Notes: generated from the sequence alone by a model not told the origin. A stretch of 64,000 nt of DNA from Berkiella sp964502705 (GCA_964502705.1 CAZCXZ010000001.1:35366-99365), one strand, 5' to 3'. Positions 42,824-52,669 are shown, counted from the first letter of the stretch. Made by a program: numbers and translations.

Positions 42824-44902
42824 ATGGCTTTTAACAACAACAAGAAAGGGATATCTGTGTTAGCGTTTAGCATTTCAATTTTCCTAAGTGCTTTGTTACT
42901 TTTCATTATTCAACCGTTGCTGGCGAAAACGTTGCTACCGCTATTTGGTGGCTCTCCTGCTGTATGGCTTTCCAACCTAGTCTTCTACCAAATGACCTTG
43001 TTGCTAGGTTATGCTTATGCCTATTTTGTGACTAAATTGCCGCGCTTCTCGTGGCAGGCCATTTTGCACACTTCATTATTAGCCATATCACTGTTCCTCT
43101 TGCCGATTACACCGGCAAGCGAATTATCACAATTAAATTTGTGGCAACCACTCACGGTTTTTGCTGTATTAAGCGCGACATTACTTGTTCCTGTTATGGT
43201 ACTGTCTGCCACTGGGCCATTATTACAATATTGGTATTACCAAAGTTACCAGAGCGATTTCCCATATCGCTATTATGCGCTATCCAATTTTGGTTCATTG
43301 TTAGGTTTGTTTGCTTTTCCATTAATGCTAGAGCCCTTCTTTGGACTTAAAGTGCAGCTGGTTTGGTGGTCGATTGGATACGGCTTATTTTTTATAACCT
43401 GCTCGACCTGTGCTGCCATCACAGCCAAAAGAAATCGCACCGTCAACATTTCCGTCAAGCCTCGAAGCCGTATTGCGAATAAAGCGCTCTTATCCTGGTT
43501 ACTTCTCACCGCGCTAAGTAGTGCCTTGCTGTTAACCACAACGCAAGTCATGTTGCAAAGTATCATCGGGTTTCCCTTGTTATGGGTTATTCCACTGGCG
43601 CTCTATCTTATTTCTTATATCATTATTTTTTATCAGCCACGTTGGTATGCACGTTCGGTTTGGGTTCCACTATTTTTAGGGTTAAGCGCCTTTATCTTCT
43701 ATCTTCCGACCCATCATCAGCTCACACTATTAATCCAAATAGTGGCTTTTGCATTATTGCTACTCTCTGGCTGCATGATTTGTCATGGTGAGATTTATCT
43801 TTCGAAGCCAGACAAAGATCATCTAACGTTTTATTATCTCATGATGGCGCTAGGCAGTGTCATCGGTGGGCTATTTGTAAATTTAGTCTCGCCGCTGATT
43901 TTTAATGAATCATGGGATTTTTATGGCACGATATTAGCCATTTTCCTTTACATTATTGCTTTCCCGATTGCGAAAGCTTCTCAAGCTGGTTCGAAATTTT
44001 ATCGAACACTGCTTCCGCTATCATTATTCTTTTTTGCTGGGTTAATTGGTCTAATCCATTACAATTTCAAAAAAACGCATGCCGATTTGATATATACACA
44101 TCGGAATTTCTTGGGAAAATTCGAAGTAGCAGAGCGTCAACTGGGCGAACAAGACCACACACGGATGTTGCGTAATGGCAATATCTTACATGGCCAGCAA
44201 TATATGGATCCCAGTTTTAGCAATGTTGCCACCACCTACTATAACCGCAAAAGTGGACTCGGCTTAGCCATTGATTACTTACGTTACAATAATATCAATA
44301 CACAAAATCGTTTGCGTATTGGTGCAATTGGCTTGGGTGCAGGAACGATTGCTGCACTTGCCTACAAAGGCGATCTCGTTCGATTTTATGAATTGGATCC
44401 CGATATTGCTGAGGTCGCTAAAAAATATTTTACGTTCTTGATGGAGAGCCCGGCACAGACTGAAGTCGTGATTGATGATGGCAGACTGGCGCTCACGAAA
44501 GAATGGGAAAAAAATGGATCACAGCAGTTTGATATTATCGTTGTCGATGCCTTTAATGGTGATGCAATTCCTTTTCATCTGCTCACGATCGAAGCCTTTA
44601 ATATTTATCTGAATCACCTGAAACCGAATGGCATTTTGGCATTTCATATCTCTAGCCGTTATGTTGATCTTTATCCTCCTTTACAGGCATTAGCAACAGA
44701 ACTGGATCTATCTGCTTATTTGTCGAACTATGCACCCAAAAATGAGCGCTGGGTATCACAATCTGAGTGGCTATTAATCAGTCGTCAACCTGATATAGGC
44801 ATCTTTCTGTTTAACCACGGCGCTTTAAACTTTCGCCATGGACGAATGGCCGATATCTGGACAGATGATTATAATTATCTCTTGCCGATTATGCGCTGGT
44901 AA
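42824..44902 (+). CDS. Membrane-fused spermidine-synthase-like protein
   Basis: Ten or more membrane helices in residues 10-420 (ALLLFIIQPLLAKTLLPLFGG at the start) followed by a SpeE-like methyltransferase-fold domain (IGAIGLGAGTIAALA, FYELDPDIAEVAKKYF, VIDDGRLAL, IIVVDAFNGDAIPFHL). This MFS/spermidine-synthase fusion family is widespread but has no proven substrate. 692 residues. Together with speA and speE it gives the window a polyamine theme, though a link is unproven. Confidence 0.88.
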   Translation: MAFNNNKKGISVLAFSISIFLSALLLFIIQPLLAKTLLPLFGGSPAVWLSNLVFYQMTLLLGYAYAYFVTKLPRFSWQAILHTSLLAISLFLLPITPASELSQLNLWQPLTVFAVLSATLLVPVMVLSATGPLLQYWYYQSYQSDFPYRYYALSNFGSLLGLFAFPLMLEPFFGLKVQLVWWSIGYGLFFITCSTCAAITAKRNRTVNISVKPRSRIANKALLSWLLLTALSSALLLTTTQVMLQSIIGFPLLWVIPLALYLISYIIIFYQPRWYARSVWVPLFLGLSAFIFYLPTHHQLTLLIQIVAFALLLLSGCMICHGEIYLSKPDKDHLTFYYLMMALGSVIGGLFVNLVSPLIFNESWDFYGTILAIFLYIIAFPIAKASQAGSKFYRTLLPLSLFFFAGLIGLIHYNFKKTHADLIYTHRNFLGKFEVAERQLGEQDHTRMLRNGNILHGQQYMDPSFSNVATTYYNRKSGLGLAIDYLRYNNINTQNRLRIGAIGLGAGTIAALAYKGDLVRFYELDPDIAEVAKKYFTFLMESPAQTEVVIDDGRLALTKEWEKNGSQQFDIIVVDAFNGDAIPFHLLTIEAFNIYLNHLKPNGILAFHISSRYVDLYPPLQALATELDLSAYLSNYAPKNERWVSQSEWLLISRQPDIGIFLFNHGALNFRHGRMADIWTDDYNYLLPIMRW

Positions 44903-44941
44903 CTTAAACTCCACGGCCCTAAAGTTGATTGAAAAGCACTC

Positions 44942-46972
44942 ATGTTAGAACTAAATAAAGAGCAAAAGGCCGCTATCCACTATACAGACGGCCCGCTTCT
45001 GGTTATCGCAGGAGCAGGTAGCGGCAAGACGCGTGTAATCACGCAAAAAATTGCCTTCCTTATTTCAGAATGTGATTTACTCCCCCAACAAATTTATGCG
45101 GTGACCTTCACGAATAAAGCGGCCAGCGAAATGGCCGAACGAACGCAAAAATTACTGAAAAAAATTCCGCAAAAGGGTAAATCGAGACAAAAAATTCAAG
45201 TCTCAACTTTTCATTCTTTAGGTTTATCGATCATAAAAAGAGAGGCCACTCATTTAAATCTCAATGCAAATTTCACGCTATTTGATGCCTACGATGCACA
45301 ACATTTACTAAAAGAACTTGGTGAACGCGTTGCTGCCGTCAGTGACGACAGCTTAAAATCGATTGCGATGCAAATTTCTAATTGGAAAAATGAACTCAAA
45401 ACGCCTGAACAAGCATTAAATGAAGCAACGCAAGAAGCCGAGCACCTTGCTGCACGATTTTTTGTCCATTATGAAAACGCATTGCGCTCATACAATGCTG
45501 TTGATTTTGACGATCTGATTGCACTGCCTTTTAAATTATTTAATGATAACCGCGAAATACTCGATAAATGGCAAGATAAAATTCGCTACTTATTAGTCGA
45601 TGAATATCAAGATACGAATACCGCACAGTATGAGCTTATTAAATGTCTTTGCGGCGTCAGACAAGCTTTAACGGTCGTGGGTGATGATGACCAATCCATC
45701 TATGCTTGGCGCGGTGCGCACCCTGAAAATATCCAGCGCCTGCAAAAAGATTATCCTCGTTTAAGTGTGATCAAGTTAGAGCAAAACTATCGCTCAACCA
45801 GTAACATTTTATTTTCTGCCAATCAATTAATTGCAAACAATCCACATTTATTTGAAAAGAAATTGTGGAGCACACACGGCAGCGGTGATCCGATCCGCAT
45901 TATTGCCTGCGCCAACGAAACGGCGGAAGCCGAACGCGTTGTGCACGAAATCGTTGCCCATCAATTTCGTCATCGTTTAGCACATCATGATTATGCGATT
46001 TTATATCGTAGCAACCATCAAGCACGCAATTTGGAACAAGCGCTTCGTGAACAAGGGATCCCCTATCATGTGAGTGGCGGTGTTTCTTTTTTCTCTCGTA
46101 CTGAAATAAAAGATCTCTTTGCTTACTTTCGTTTGATGATTAATCCACAAGATGATTCTGCTTTTATTCGCTGCGTTAATATTCCGCGCCGTGATATTGG
46201 CCCTGCAACCATTGAAAAGCTGGGGCTTTATGCTAAAGAACGGCAAATCAGTTTACTTGATGCTTCCATGGAATTTGGACTCACCCAATGGTTAGATGAA
46301 AAAGCCTGCAATCGCGTTAAAGCATTTGCTGATCTTATCCTTGAAACCAAACATCAACTCTTTGAAGCAGATAATTGCGTCACGCAAGTGGAAGCCTTCA
46401 TTGAAACCATTCGCTATCATGAACATCTTACAGATACCGCGCCCAATCCGGTTAATGCGCAAAAGAAGATTGATAACACCAAAGAATTGCTTGCATGGCT
46501 TAAACGTCTAACCGACCCGACGCTAGAATCGCCACTTCGTTTCGAAGAAGCAATCCATAAAATGACGTTGATCGATATGCTCGATAGGCAAGGTGAGCAA
46601 AATATCAATGCCGTGCAATTGATGACATTGCATGCCGCAAAAGGGCTCGAATTTCCGCACGTCTATATTATTGGTTGGGAAGAGGAAACGCTTCCTCATA
46701 AAACGAGTATTGCACTAGATACCGTAGCCGAAGAAAGACGGTTAGCCTATGTGGGCATGACACGCGCGCAAAAGACGCTGACGCTGACTTATCCTAAACA
46801 ACGTAAACGTTATGGCGAATGGCAAATTATCACCCCCAGCCGCTTTTTAGACGAACTACCGGCTGATTATTTACAGTGGGAAGGACAAACGGAAGCGACA
46901 GAAGAACAGCAGCGCTCAAGTGGCCAAAACCACCTGAATGCGCTCAAAGCGTTATTACAACAAACAGATTAA
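44942..46972 (+). CDS. rep: ATP-dependent DNA helicase Rep
   Basis: Superfamily 1A 3'-5' helicase for replication restart and fork progress. Walker A VIAGAGSGKTRVIT (residues 21-34), motif Ia VTFTNKAASEMAER, motif II LLVDEYQDTN, motif III VGDDDQSIYAWRGA, motif IV LEQNYRS, and later motifs LMTLHAAKGLEFPHVYI and EERRLAYVGMTRA. 676 residues, close to E. coli Rep (673). A hairpin terminator follows. Confidence 0.96.
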   Translation: MLELNKEQKAAIHYTDGPLLVIAGAGSGKTRVITQKIAFLISECDLLPQQIYAVTFTNKAASEMAERTQKLLKKIPQKGKSRQKIQVSTFHSLGLSIIKREATHLNLNANFTLFDAYDAQHLLKELGERVAAVSDDSLKSIAMQISNWKNELKTPEQALNEATQEAEHLAARFFVHYENALRSYNAVDFDDLIALPFKLFNDNREILDKWQDKIRYLLVDEYQDTNTAQYELIKCLCGVRQALTVVGDDDQSIYAWRGAHPENIQRLQKDYPRLSVIKLEQNYRSTSNILFSANQLIANNPHLFEKKLWSTHGSGDPIRIIACANETAEAERVVHEIVAHQFRHRLAHHDYAILYRSNHQARNLEQALREQGIPYHVSGGVSFFSRTEIKDLFAYFRLMINPQDDSAFIRCVNIPRRDIGPATIEKLGLYAKERQISLLDASMEFGLTQWLDEKACNRVKAFADLILETKHQLFEADNCVTQVEAFIETIRYHEHLTDTAPNPVNAQKKIDNTKELLAWLKRLTDPTLESPLRFEEAIHKMTLIDMLDRQGEQNINAVQLMTLHAAKGLEFPHVYIIGWEEETLPHKTSIALDTVAEERRLAYVGMTRAQKTLTLTYPKQRKRYGEWQIITPSRFLDELPADYLQWEGQTEATEEQQRSSGQNHLNALKALLQQTD

Positions 46973-46982
46973 ATTAGCGGCA

Positions 46983-47008
46983 ACCCGGCGTCGCTAAAGC
47001 TATGCCGG
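46983..47008. terminator. Hairpin between convergent rep and cytochrome c5 genes
   Basis: CCCGGC (46985-46990) pairs with GCCGGG (47005-47010) over a 14-nt loop; a second GC-rich repeat follows. No T tract; a likely Rho-assisted or bidirectional structure. Coordinates to within a few bases. Confidence 0.4.
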
Positions 47009-47039
47009 GCAGGCACCGCATAAAAGCCGAAGGCGCAGA

Positions 47040-47474
47040 TTATTTTGGTAGCATGTGTTGAATAGCCATTTTCAACTCTTCATCCGAACACTGCATACAG
47101 GTTCCTTTAGGTGGCATCGCGCCTTTACCCTTGATGGCAATCGCTAACATTTCATCCATACCGGCTGCCATGCGGGATTTCCACTCAGCGGCATTACGGA
47201 ACTTCGGTGCACCACCGACGCCGGTCTCATGACAAACTGCACAGGTCGACTTGTATCGATCTTCACCTGCTGTGGGGCCTAACGCTTCGCTGGTGAGCGC
47301 AACGGGGGCTGGCCCACCACCTTCAGCGTCGACCTTACCAATCGGCGTGATGCGCTTAGCAATTGCGTCTGGCGTCATGGGTTCGGTCAAACGACCACAA
47401 TCAGCAACCGCAACAGCTGGCACGGTTAACGCTAACAAGATGTAACTGATAAGAATTCGAATGCTTATTTTCAC
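47040..47474 (-). CDS. Cytochrome c5-type monoheme protein
   Basis: Periplasmic electron carrier. Signal peptide (ISYILLALTVPAVAVADC), heme motif CAVCH in STCAVCHETGVGGAP, distal Met in KGAMPPKGT and the paired cysteines CMQC typical of c5. 144 residues. GTG start with GGAG 6 nt upstream. A free cysteine right after the signal is compatible with, but does not prove, lipid attachment. Confidence 0.88.
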   Translation of the reverse strand: MKISIRILISYILLALTVPAVAVADCGRLTEPMTPDAIAKRITPIGKVDAEGGGPAPVALTSEALGPTAGEDRYKSTCAVCHETGVGGAPKFRNAAEWKSRMAAGMDEMLAIAIKGKGAMPPKGTCMQCSDEELKMAIQHMLPK

Positions 47475-47575
47475 CCTTTGCTCCGGTGTGGGGTTTCAAA
47501 CTTTGGCCCATAGTATACCCACTCTTTTTTCATGCGCCAAACAAGCTTAAAATCTAGTTTTATAACTTTTTGATA

Positions 47576-48313
47576 CTACCAATGAGATGGCAGTTTTAAT
47601 TGGTGACCATTGCGATTGAGCCAACGATCTTGCTCTTTAAAATCCGCCATACACTCGGCGACTTTGGCCCAAAACCTTGGACCGTGGTTTCGATAAAATA
47701 AATGCCCCAACTCATGAGCAACCACATATTCTAGAACGCCGGGTGGCGCTAAGACTAATAACCAATTCAAATAGATTTTTTGGGTGATCCCACAACTGCC
47801 CCAACGGCTTTTTTGCTGTTTAATGTGTAAGGCTTTGGGCCATCGCCCTAGTTGTGTGCAAAATACCGTCGCACACGCCTGTATAATGGTCATTGCTTGC
47901 TGCTGGTACCAACTTAACAACTGCTTTTTGATCTCGCTCTCAAGCGCTGCACAATGCGTTTGCCAGGGCATGCACACTATCAGTTTATCACCTTGTCGCT
48001 CTATCGAAGCATTGGCCCCATAAATGACCACTAAAGATAATTGCGATCCTCGATAAGGCACTTGTTCATTTGCCAAAAATTGCAAAGGCCAGATTGAAGC
48101 TTGCTGCGAGCATTTTTTTACTTGTCGCGTAAGCTGCTTACCCATCCAAGGGCGGTGCTCGGTAATAAACTGGAGAATGGCTTGATTGGTTACACGTTTA
48201 GGCGCTACGACCTCAAAAAACTGCGCCCTCGCGATAATATGTAAACGTTTGGCACGCTCACTTCGTCGCAGTGTAAAGAAAAGTGGTTTATGATCGTATT
48301 GAATAAACGGCAT
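47576..48313 (-). CDS. DUF45 (YgjP-like) M48-type zinc metallopeptidase
   Basis: Soluble metallopeptidase family. Zinc motif HELGHL in YVVAHELGHLFYRNHGPRFW with third ligand His; KSRWGSCGITQKIYLNW is the second family signature. 245 residues. Divergent from the yqjG-like gene. Physiological target unknown. Confidence 0.88.
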   Translation of the reverse strand: MPFIQYDHKPLFFTLRRSERAKRLHIIARAQFFEVVAPKRVTNQAILQFITEHRPWMGKQLTRQVKKCSQQASIWPLQFLANEQVPYRGSQLSLVVIYGANASIERQGDKLIVCMPWQTHCAALESEIKKQLLSWYQQQAMTIIQACATVFCTQLGRWPKALHIKQQKSRWGSCGITQKIYLNWLLVLAPPGVLEYVVAHELGHLFYRNHGPRFWAKVAECMADFKEQDRWLNRNGHQLKLPSHW

Positions 48314-48369
48314 TTTTAAATAAGTTAAATTTCAAAAAAATTACGCCACATCAGGCAGGAAAGCATAAC

Positions 48370-49323
48370 ATGGGACAACTCATCAACGGACAATGGCACG
48401 ACGAATGGTATGACACCAAAAAAACCAAAGGCGAGTTTGTTCGTGAGAAAAGCCAGTTTAGAAACTGGATAACAGTTGATGGACAACCTGGGCCAACAGG
48501 CAAAGGCGGCTTCATTGCTGAAAGTGGTCGATATCATCTTTACGTTTCCTATGCCTGCCCATGGGCCCATCGCACGATTATTTTCCGTGCATTAAAAAAT
48601 CTGACCGATCATATCTCGATGAGCTTAGTACATCCTCATATGCTCTCAAGAGGCTGGGAATTTATTCCAACGCACCCGAATTATCGCGATCCGTTAAACT
48701 ATTGTCGCAGCCTTTATGAGATCTATCTTTTAGCTGATCCGTTTTTTACGGGCAGAGTTACGGTGCCAGTATTATGGGACAAAAAACAACATGTGATCGT
48801 GAACAATGAATCATCAGAAATTATTCGGATGTTTGATAGTGCTTTTGCCAAAGTAGCGCCTTGCAATACCGAATATTATCCTATCGCGCTGCGCCCTGAG
48901 ATCGATGTCATTAATCAATTTGTCTATGACAACATCAATAATGGCGTATACCGTTGTGGTTTTGCGACCAGTCAAGAAGCCTATGATAAAGCTTTTGACT
49001 CCCTTTTTAATGCGCTAGATGAGATTGAAAAACGCTTAGAGAAACAAACTTACTTAGTGAACAATACGCTCACTGAGGCCGATTGGCGTTTGTTTACCAC
49101 ATTGATTCGTTTTGATGTGGTTTACTATAGTCACTTTAAATGTAATAAACGCATGCTGCGCGATTACCCCTATATTAGTCGCTATTTAAAAGCACTTTAT
49201 CACCTACCCAAGATCCAAGACACTGTGCATTTTGATCAGATCAAACAGCATTACTATTATAGCCAAGCGACTTTAAATCCTTCTCGCGTGGTGCCCAAAG
49301 GGCCCCTTATCGATTTGGGTTAG
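48370..49323 (+). CDS. Glutathionyl-hydroquinone reductase (YqjG/ECM4, Xi-class GST)
   Basis: Reduces glutathionyl-hydroquinones. The active-site motif CPWAHR in YVSYACPWAHRTIIF has the catalytic Cys; N-terminal FNG-type segment and the C-terminal all-helical GST domain (NTLTEADWRLFTTLIRFD) are present. 317 residues matches the family. 8 bp before dam on the same strand. Confidence 0.92.
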   Translation: MGQLINGQWHDEWYDTKKTKGEFVREKSQFRNWITVDGQPGPTGKGGFIAESGRYHLYVSYACPWAHRTIIFRALKNLTDHISMSLVHPHMLSRGWEFIPTHPNYRDPLNYCRSLYEIYLLADPFFTGRVTVPVLWDKKQHVIVNNESSEIIRMFDSAFAKVAPCNTEYYPIALRPEIDVINQFVYDNINNGVYRCGFATSQEAYDKAFDSLFNALDEIEKRLEKQTYLVNNTLTEADWRLFTTLIRFDVVYYSHFKCNKRMLRDYPYISRYLKALYHLPKIQDTVHFDQIKQHYYYSQATLNPSRVVPKGPLIDLG

Positions 49324-49331
49324 GAATTAAC

Positions 49332-50165
49332 ATGGCGCAACCTTCATTGGTAAGACCTTTCTTAAAATGGCCAGGCGGTAAATTTCGTTTAGTGCCAACT
49401 CTAAAAAAGCATTTAGTGGAAAACCGCTATTTGGTTGAGCCATTTGCTGGAGCTGGCGCTTTATTTTTGAATACGCATCACCCAGAAATTCTGATCAATG
49501 ATATTAATCCTGATCTCATTAATATTTACCGGCAGCTACAACAAACCGGTTCCGATTTTATTGATGAAGCCAAAGCATATTTTCAAAAGAAATTTAATCG
49601 TTCAAAAACTTACTATCAATTACGTGCGCGGTTTAACCGCAGTAAAAAACCATTAGAACGGGCTTTATTGTTTTTGTATCTCAATCGACACGGTTACAAC
49701 GGCTTGTGCCGCTATAACTTAAAGGGTTTGTATAACGTGCCATTTGGCGCTTATGCTGCACCTTACTTTCCACAAGAAGAACTCATGATCTGTCACGCGC
49801 GTCTCCAACAGGTCACATTACATTGCGAAAATTATACGGCGTTTTTAAATCGTTTATTAGAACGCGATCTATCGCAAATGGTGATTTATTGTGATCCACC
49901 CTATGCGCCATTAAGTAAAACCGCCAGTTTTACAGGCTATGCGGCGAATAAATTTACGCTGGAAGATCAACAGCAATTAGCCACATTTGCCAAACAGTTG
50001 GCCAAAAAGGGAGCCGTGGTTTTGATAAGTAATCACGATACACCGTTCACGCGCAGCATCTATAAGGGTGCTAAATTGAAAAAAATCGAAGTGAGCCGCA
50101 CGATCAGCTGCCATGGTGGCACCCGATCGAAGGTATCAGAGCTGATTGCCTGCTTTAAAGCTTAA
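49332..50165 (+). CDS. dam: DNA adenine methylase (Dam)
   Basis: Methylates adenine in GATC for mismatch repair and replication timing. Motif I FLKWPGGKFRLVPTL and PFAGAGALFLN bind SAM; the catalytic motif is DPPY in VIYCDPPYAPL; FTGYAANKFTLEDQQQL is the Dam-type specific region. 277 residues. No paired restriction enzyme, which supports a housekeeping role. Its stop interleaves with that of convergent dsbA on a CTTAAG palindrome. Confidence 0.95.
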   Translation: MAQPSLVRPFLKWPGGKFRLVPTLKKHLVENRYLVEPFAGAGALFLNTHHPEILINDINPDLINIYRQLQQTGSDFIDEAKAYFQKKFNRSKTYYQLRARFNRSKKPLERALLFLYLNRHGYNGLCRYNLKGLYNVPFGAYAAPYFPQEELMICHARLQQVTLHCENYTAFLNRLLERDLSQMVIYCDPPYAPLSKTASFTGYAANKFTLEDQQQLATFAKQLAKKGAVVLISNHDTPFTRSIYKGAKLKKIEVSRTISCHGGTRSKVSELIACFKA

Positions 50166-50950
50166 GGTTTTTTAGCAGGTTCCACAGGTGCTGCCTGAGG
50201 TGGCGTTGCTGGCGCCGCTGGTACCACAGGTGTGGCTACCGGCGTTTCAGGTGTTGTCGGCAAAGGAGCGGCTACGCTTGCTTGAATCTCACCTTTCTCA
50301 ACTTTGATCAGATGTTCTACAACAGCAATGACATTTTCTTGAGAACCGGCCAAACGAGCCGTCGTCACAAAAATGCCTTTAGGGCCTTGCACAACAAAAG
50401 CGGGAACCGCTGTCACGCGATATGCACGCGTGATGGCACCTGCCCATTTTTGCTTTCGATTCATACTGAATGAATCAAATTCTTTGTCAAAATCTTTTTG
50501 TGGAACACCATTGGTCGTAAAAAACTGCCTTAAAGTGTCATCTGATGAGCTGGTGATTTTACCGTTGTGAATAGCATCAAAAAGTGGCGTGTGGATTTTA
50601 TCCATCACGTTTAAATTCATCGCGGTGTAATAGGCTTTAGTTAAATTACGCCATTCAGCATGAAACTCCACCGGGATACGTTGAAAGCTGACGTCGCTAG
50701 GTAATTTCGCACGTAATTGCTCAACCATGGGATCTAACTTATGGCAGCCTGCGCAACCATAACTAAAGAATTCAATCACATAGATTTGATTTGCCGTTTC
50801 TTTGGCAAGCTCTTTGACCAGTGGGTTCTCGGCAATATCTTGAGGTGCTCGCGCATATTGCTTGCCTTCTTCAATGAGCAACTCCGCTCTTGCGTTGATG
50901 GACAACAAGAGCGTGAATGAAGCAATAAGAAAGGCGGTGACTATTTTCAT
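50162..50950 (-). CDS. dsbA: DsbA-family thiol:disulfide oxidoreductase with CAGC active site
   Basis: Periplasmic oxidant of protein cysteines, expected partner of DsbB (28.7 kb). Signal peptide from the ATG at 50950 (MKIVTAFLIASFTLLLSINARA), thioredoxin fold, active site Cys66-Ala-Gly-Cys69 followed by His70 in FFSYGCAGCHK, and cis-Pro in VTAVPAFVV. The classical DsbA dipeptide is PH; AG is unusual and would alter redox potential. The C-terminal ~40 residues are a Pro/Ala/Thr tail (PVVPAAPATPPQAAPVEP). Encoded directly after cytochrome c4, as in Pseudomonas. Confidence 0.9.
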   Translation of the reverse strand: MKIVTAFLIASFTLLLSINARAELLIEEGKQYARAPQDIAENPLVKELAKETANQIYVIEFFSYGCAGCHKLDPMVEQLRAKLPSDVSFQRIPVEFHAEWRNLTKAYYTAMNLNVMDKIHTPLFDAIHNGKITSSSDDTLRQFFTTNGVPQKDFDKEFDSFSMNRKQKWAGAITRAYRVTAVPAFVVQGPKGIFVTTARLAGSQENVIAVVEHLIKVEKGEIQASVAAPLPTTPETPVATPVVPAAPATPPQAAPVEPAKKP

Positions 50951-50969
50951 GCAAGAGCATCCCTGTCGC

Positions 50970-51587
50970 TTAGTGTAAACCCTCAACATAACTACTCACA
51001 GCTTTCATTTCTTCTGGACTGAGGCGGTGACTAATACTTTCCATCATGCCGTTAGGGCTATTTTTACGCTTCCCATCACGAAACGCGATTAATTGATTTT
51101 CGATATAGGTTGCATGTTGACCAGCCAGTTTTGGAAACTTCGCTGCTTCGTTGCCTTCGCCACTTGGACCATGACAAGCGATACATGCGCTGACACCGGT
51201 TTGAATATTACCACCGCGATAGATCCGTTCACCTAGCGCGACATATTCGCTTTTGGCTTTGCCCATGGTTTGCTTATTCGCGGAATAGAAGGCTGCCAAG
51301 TCTGCAATATCTTGATCAGAAAGGGCCGCTACCATCGCATACATGGAAGCTTCGTAACGTGGGCCTTGTTCGCCCATGCGGAAATCTTTGAGTTGTTTTT
51401 CTAAGTAATTTTCATATTGACCGGCAATCTTTGGCCAGTTCGCTACGACGCTATTACCATCTGCACCATGGCAGGCTACGCAGGTTTGCGTTTTGGATTT
51501 TCCGGCCTCGGCGTCACCCTTTGCCACAGCGAAAGTGCTAAAGAGTACAACGGCAAAACAAGAAAAGAGTGTTAAATAACGTTTCAT
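50970..51587 (-). CDS. Cytochrome c4-type diheme protein
   Basis: Periplasmic or membrane-associated electron carrier to terminal oxidases. Signal peptide (LTLFSCFAVVLFSTFAVA), two heme motifs CVACHGADGNS and CIACHGPSGEG in two homologous halves, each with a distal Met later in the half. 205 residues, as usual. Divergent from engB; cytochrome c4 next to dsbA and engB is a known arrangement. Confidence 0.92.
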   Translation of the reverse strand: MKRYLTLFSCFAVVLFSTFAVAKGDAEAGKSKTQTCVACHGADGNSVVANWPKIAGQYENYLEKQLKDFRMGEQGPRYEASMYAMVAALSDQDIADLAAFYSANKQTMGKAKSEYVALGERIYRGGNIQTGVSACIACHGPSGEGNEAAKFPKLAGQHATYIENQLIAFRDGKRKNSPNGMMESISHRLSPEEMKAVSSYVEGLH

Positions 51588-51786
51588 CTAAATTTTTCCA
51601 ATTTTTCAATTGATTAGAGGCACGCAAATGCTAGTGCCTGCTAAATGCCTCATGCTAAGATGCTTTTATGATAAAAAAGATTGCCAACTTATACCAACAA
51701 CCCAAAGGGTGGTCAACAAGGCTTCTTATCACGCCACGTGAGTTTATTAAATAACGTAATTTTTTGTTTCTATTTCTGGTGGTAAA

Positions 51787-52464
51787 ATGGCCAATCCAAA
51801 CGTTCCCCCTCCACAAAATTTTTCATTTTCCAATGTTAGCTTTATTAAGAGTGCCCCAACTTTAAAGCAAAGCCCCGAGGATGTCGGCATTGAAGTGGCC
51901 TTTGTGGGTCGATCGAATGCGGGTAAATCGAGCGCTATTAACACCATTACTGGCAGGTCGGGTTTAGCACGCACCAGTAAGACGCCTGGACGCACCCAGT
52001 TGATGAATTACTTCTACCTGGATGATAACCGCCGCATCGTTGATTTGCCCGGCTATGGCTATGCTAAGGTGCCTGAACGCATCCAAAGACAAATTGAAGA
52101 GCTACTCGGAAGCTATCTTAGCCAGCGTCAATGCTTGCAAGGCGTGATCTTGTTGATGGACATTCGTCACCCGATGATGAAAACCGATAAGCACTTTATC
52201 GACTTCGCCGAACAGTACGAATTGCCCATTCATATTCTGCTCACCAAGTGTGACAAGTTAAGCCGCAGCAAAAGCAACCAAGTGTTGGTTGATACCCGTA
52301 GTGCCATTAGTGCTTACCCGAACGTAAGCGTACAAACGTTCTCAGCAACGGAAAGCATTGGTGTCGAAGAAGTTTATCGCAAGCTTGATGAATGGTTCAA
52401 TTTTGAGGATGGTGGCCACGAACTTGCAAAGCGATTGTTAAATGGCGACGATTCTACTGCATAG
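51787..52464 (+). CDS. engB: Ribosome biogenesis GTP-binding protein EngB (YsxC/YihA)
   Basis: Essential GTPase for large-subunit assembly. G1 GRSNAGKSSAIN, G2 around TSKTPGRTQLMNYF, G3 DLPGYGYAKV, G4 LTKCDKLSRSK, G5 SATESIG. 225 residues. In E. coli its downstream neighbour is a small RNA (csrC/spf area); here too structured non-coding sequence follows. Confidence 0.95.
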   Translation: MANPNVPPPQNFSFSNVSFIKSAPTLKQSPEDVGIEVAFVGRSNAGKSSAINTITGRSGLARTSKTPGRTQLMNYFYLDDNRRIVDLPGYGYAKVPERIQRQIEELLGSYLSQRQCLQGVILLMDIRHPMMKTDKHFIDFAEQYELPIHILLTKCDKLSRSKSNQVLVDTRSAISAYPNVSVQTFSATESIGVEEVYRKLDEWFNFEDGGHELAKRLLNGDDSTA

Positions 52465-52669
52465 ATGTTCATCCATAAATTCCTCTGGCTGAACATGCAG
52501 TAAAAATAAACCTAATGAAACTTATCATTTCTGCAGATGTCTTATAGAGTGACACAAATGATTTTTTCATCTGTGTCAGCTGTGTTTTTTTATAAGCACA
52601 GCTTTCTCGACTCTTCCCCCAGAGTCGAGTATCGTTACGCCCCGGAGACCCCAAACCGGGGTTTTTTTT
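52465..52669 (+). ncRNA. Candidate structured RNA: series of hairpins ending in a strong terminator
   Basis: After engB come five consecutive stems: ATGTTCA/TGAACAT (52465-52496), an 11-bp stem with one mismatch (52551-52561 with 52567-52577), AGCTGTG/CACAGCT (52578-52603), CTCGACTC/GAGTCGAG (52606-52629) and CCCCGG/CCGGGG with eight Ts (52640-52669). No open reading frame of note. It may be a small RNA of about 120-200 nt or an elaborate engB 3' UTR. No known family recognised. Confidence 0.5.
52640..52669 (+). terminator. Strong intrinsic terminator
   Basis: CCCCGG (52640-52645), 10-nt loop, CCGGGG (52656-52661), then TTTTTTTT (52662-52669). Confidence 0.88.
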
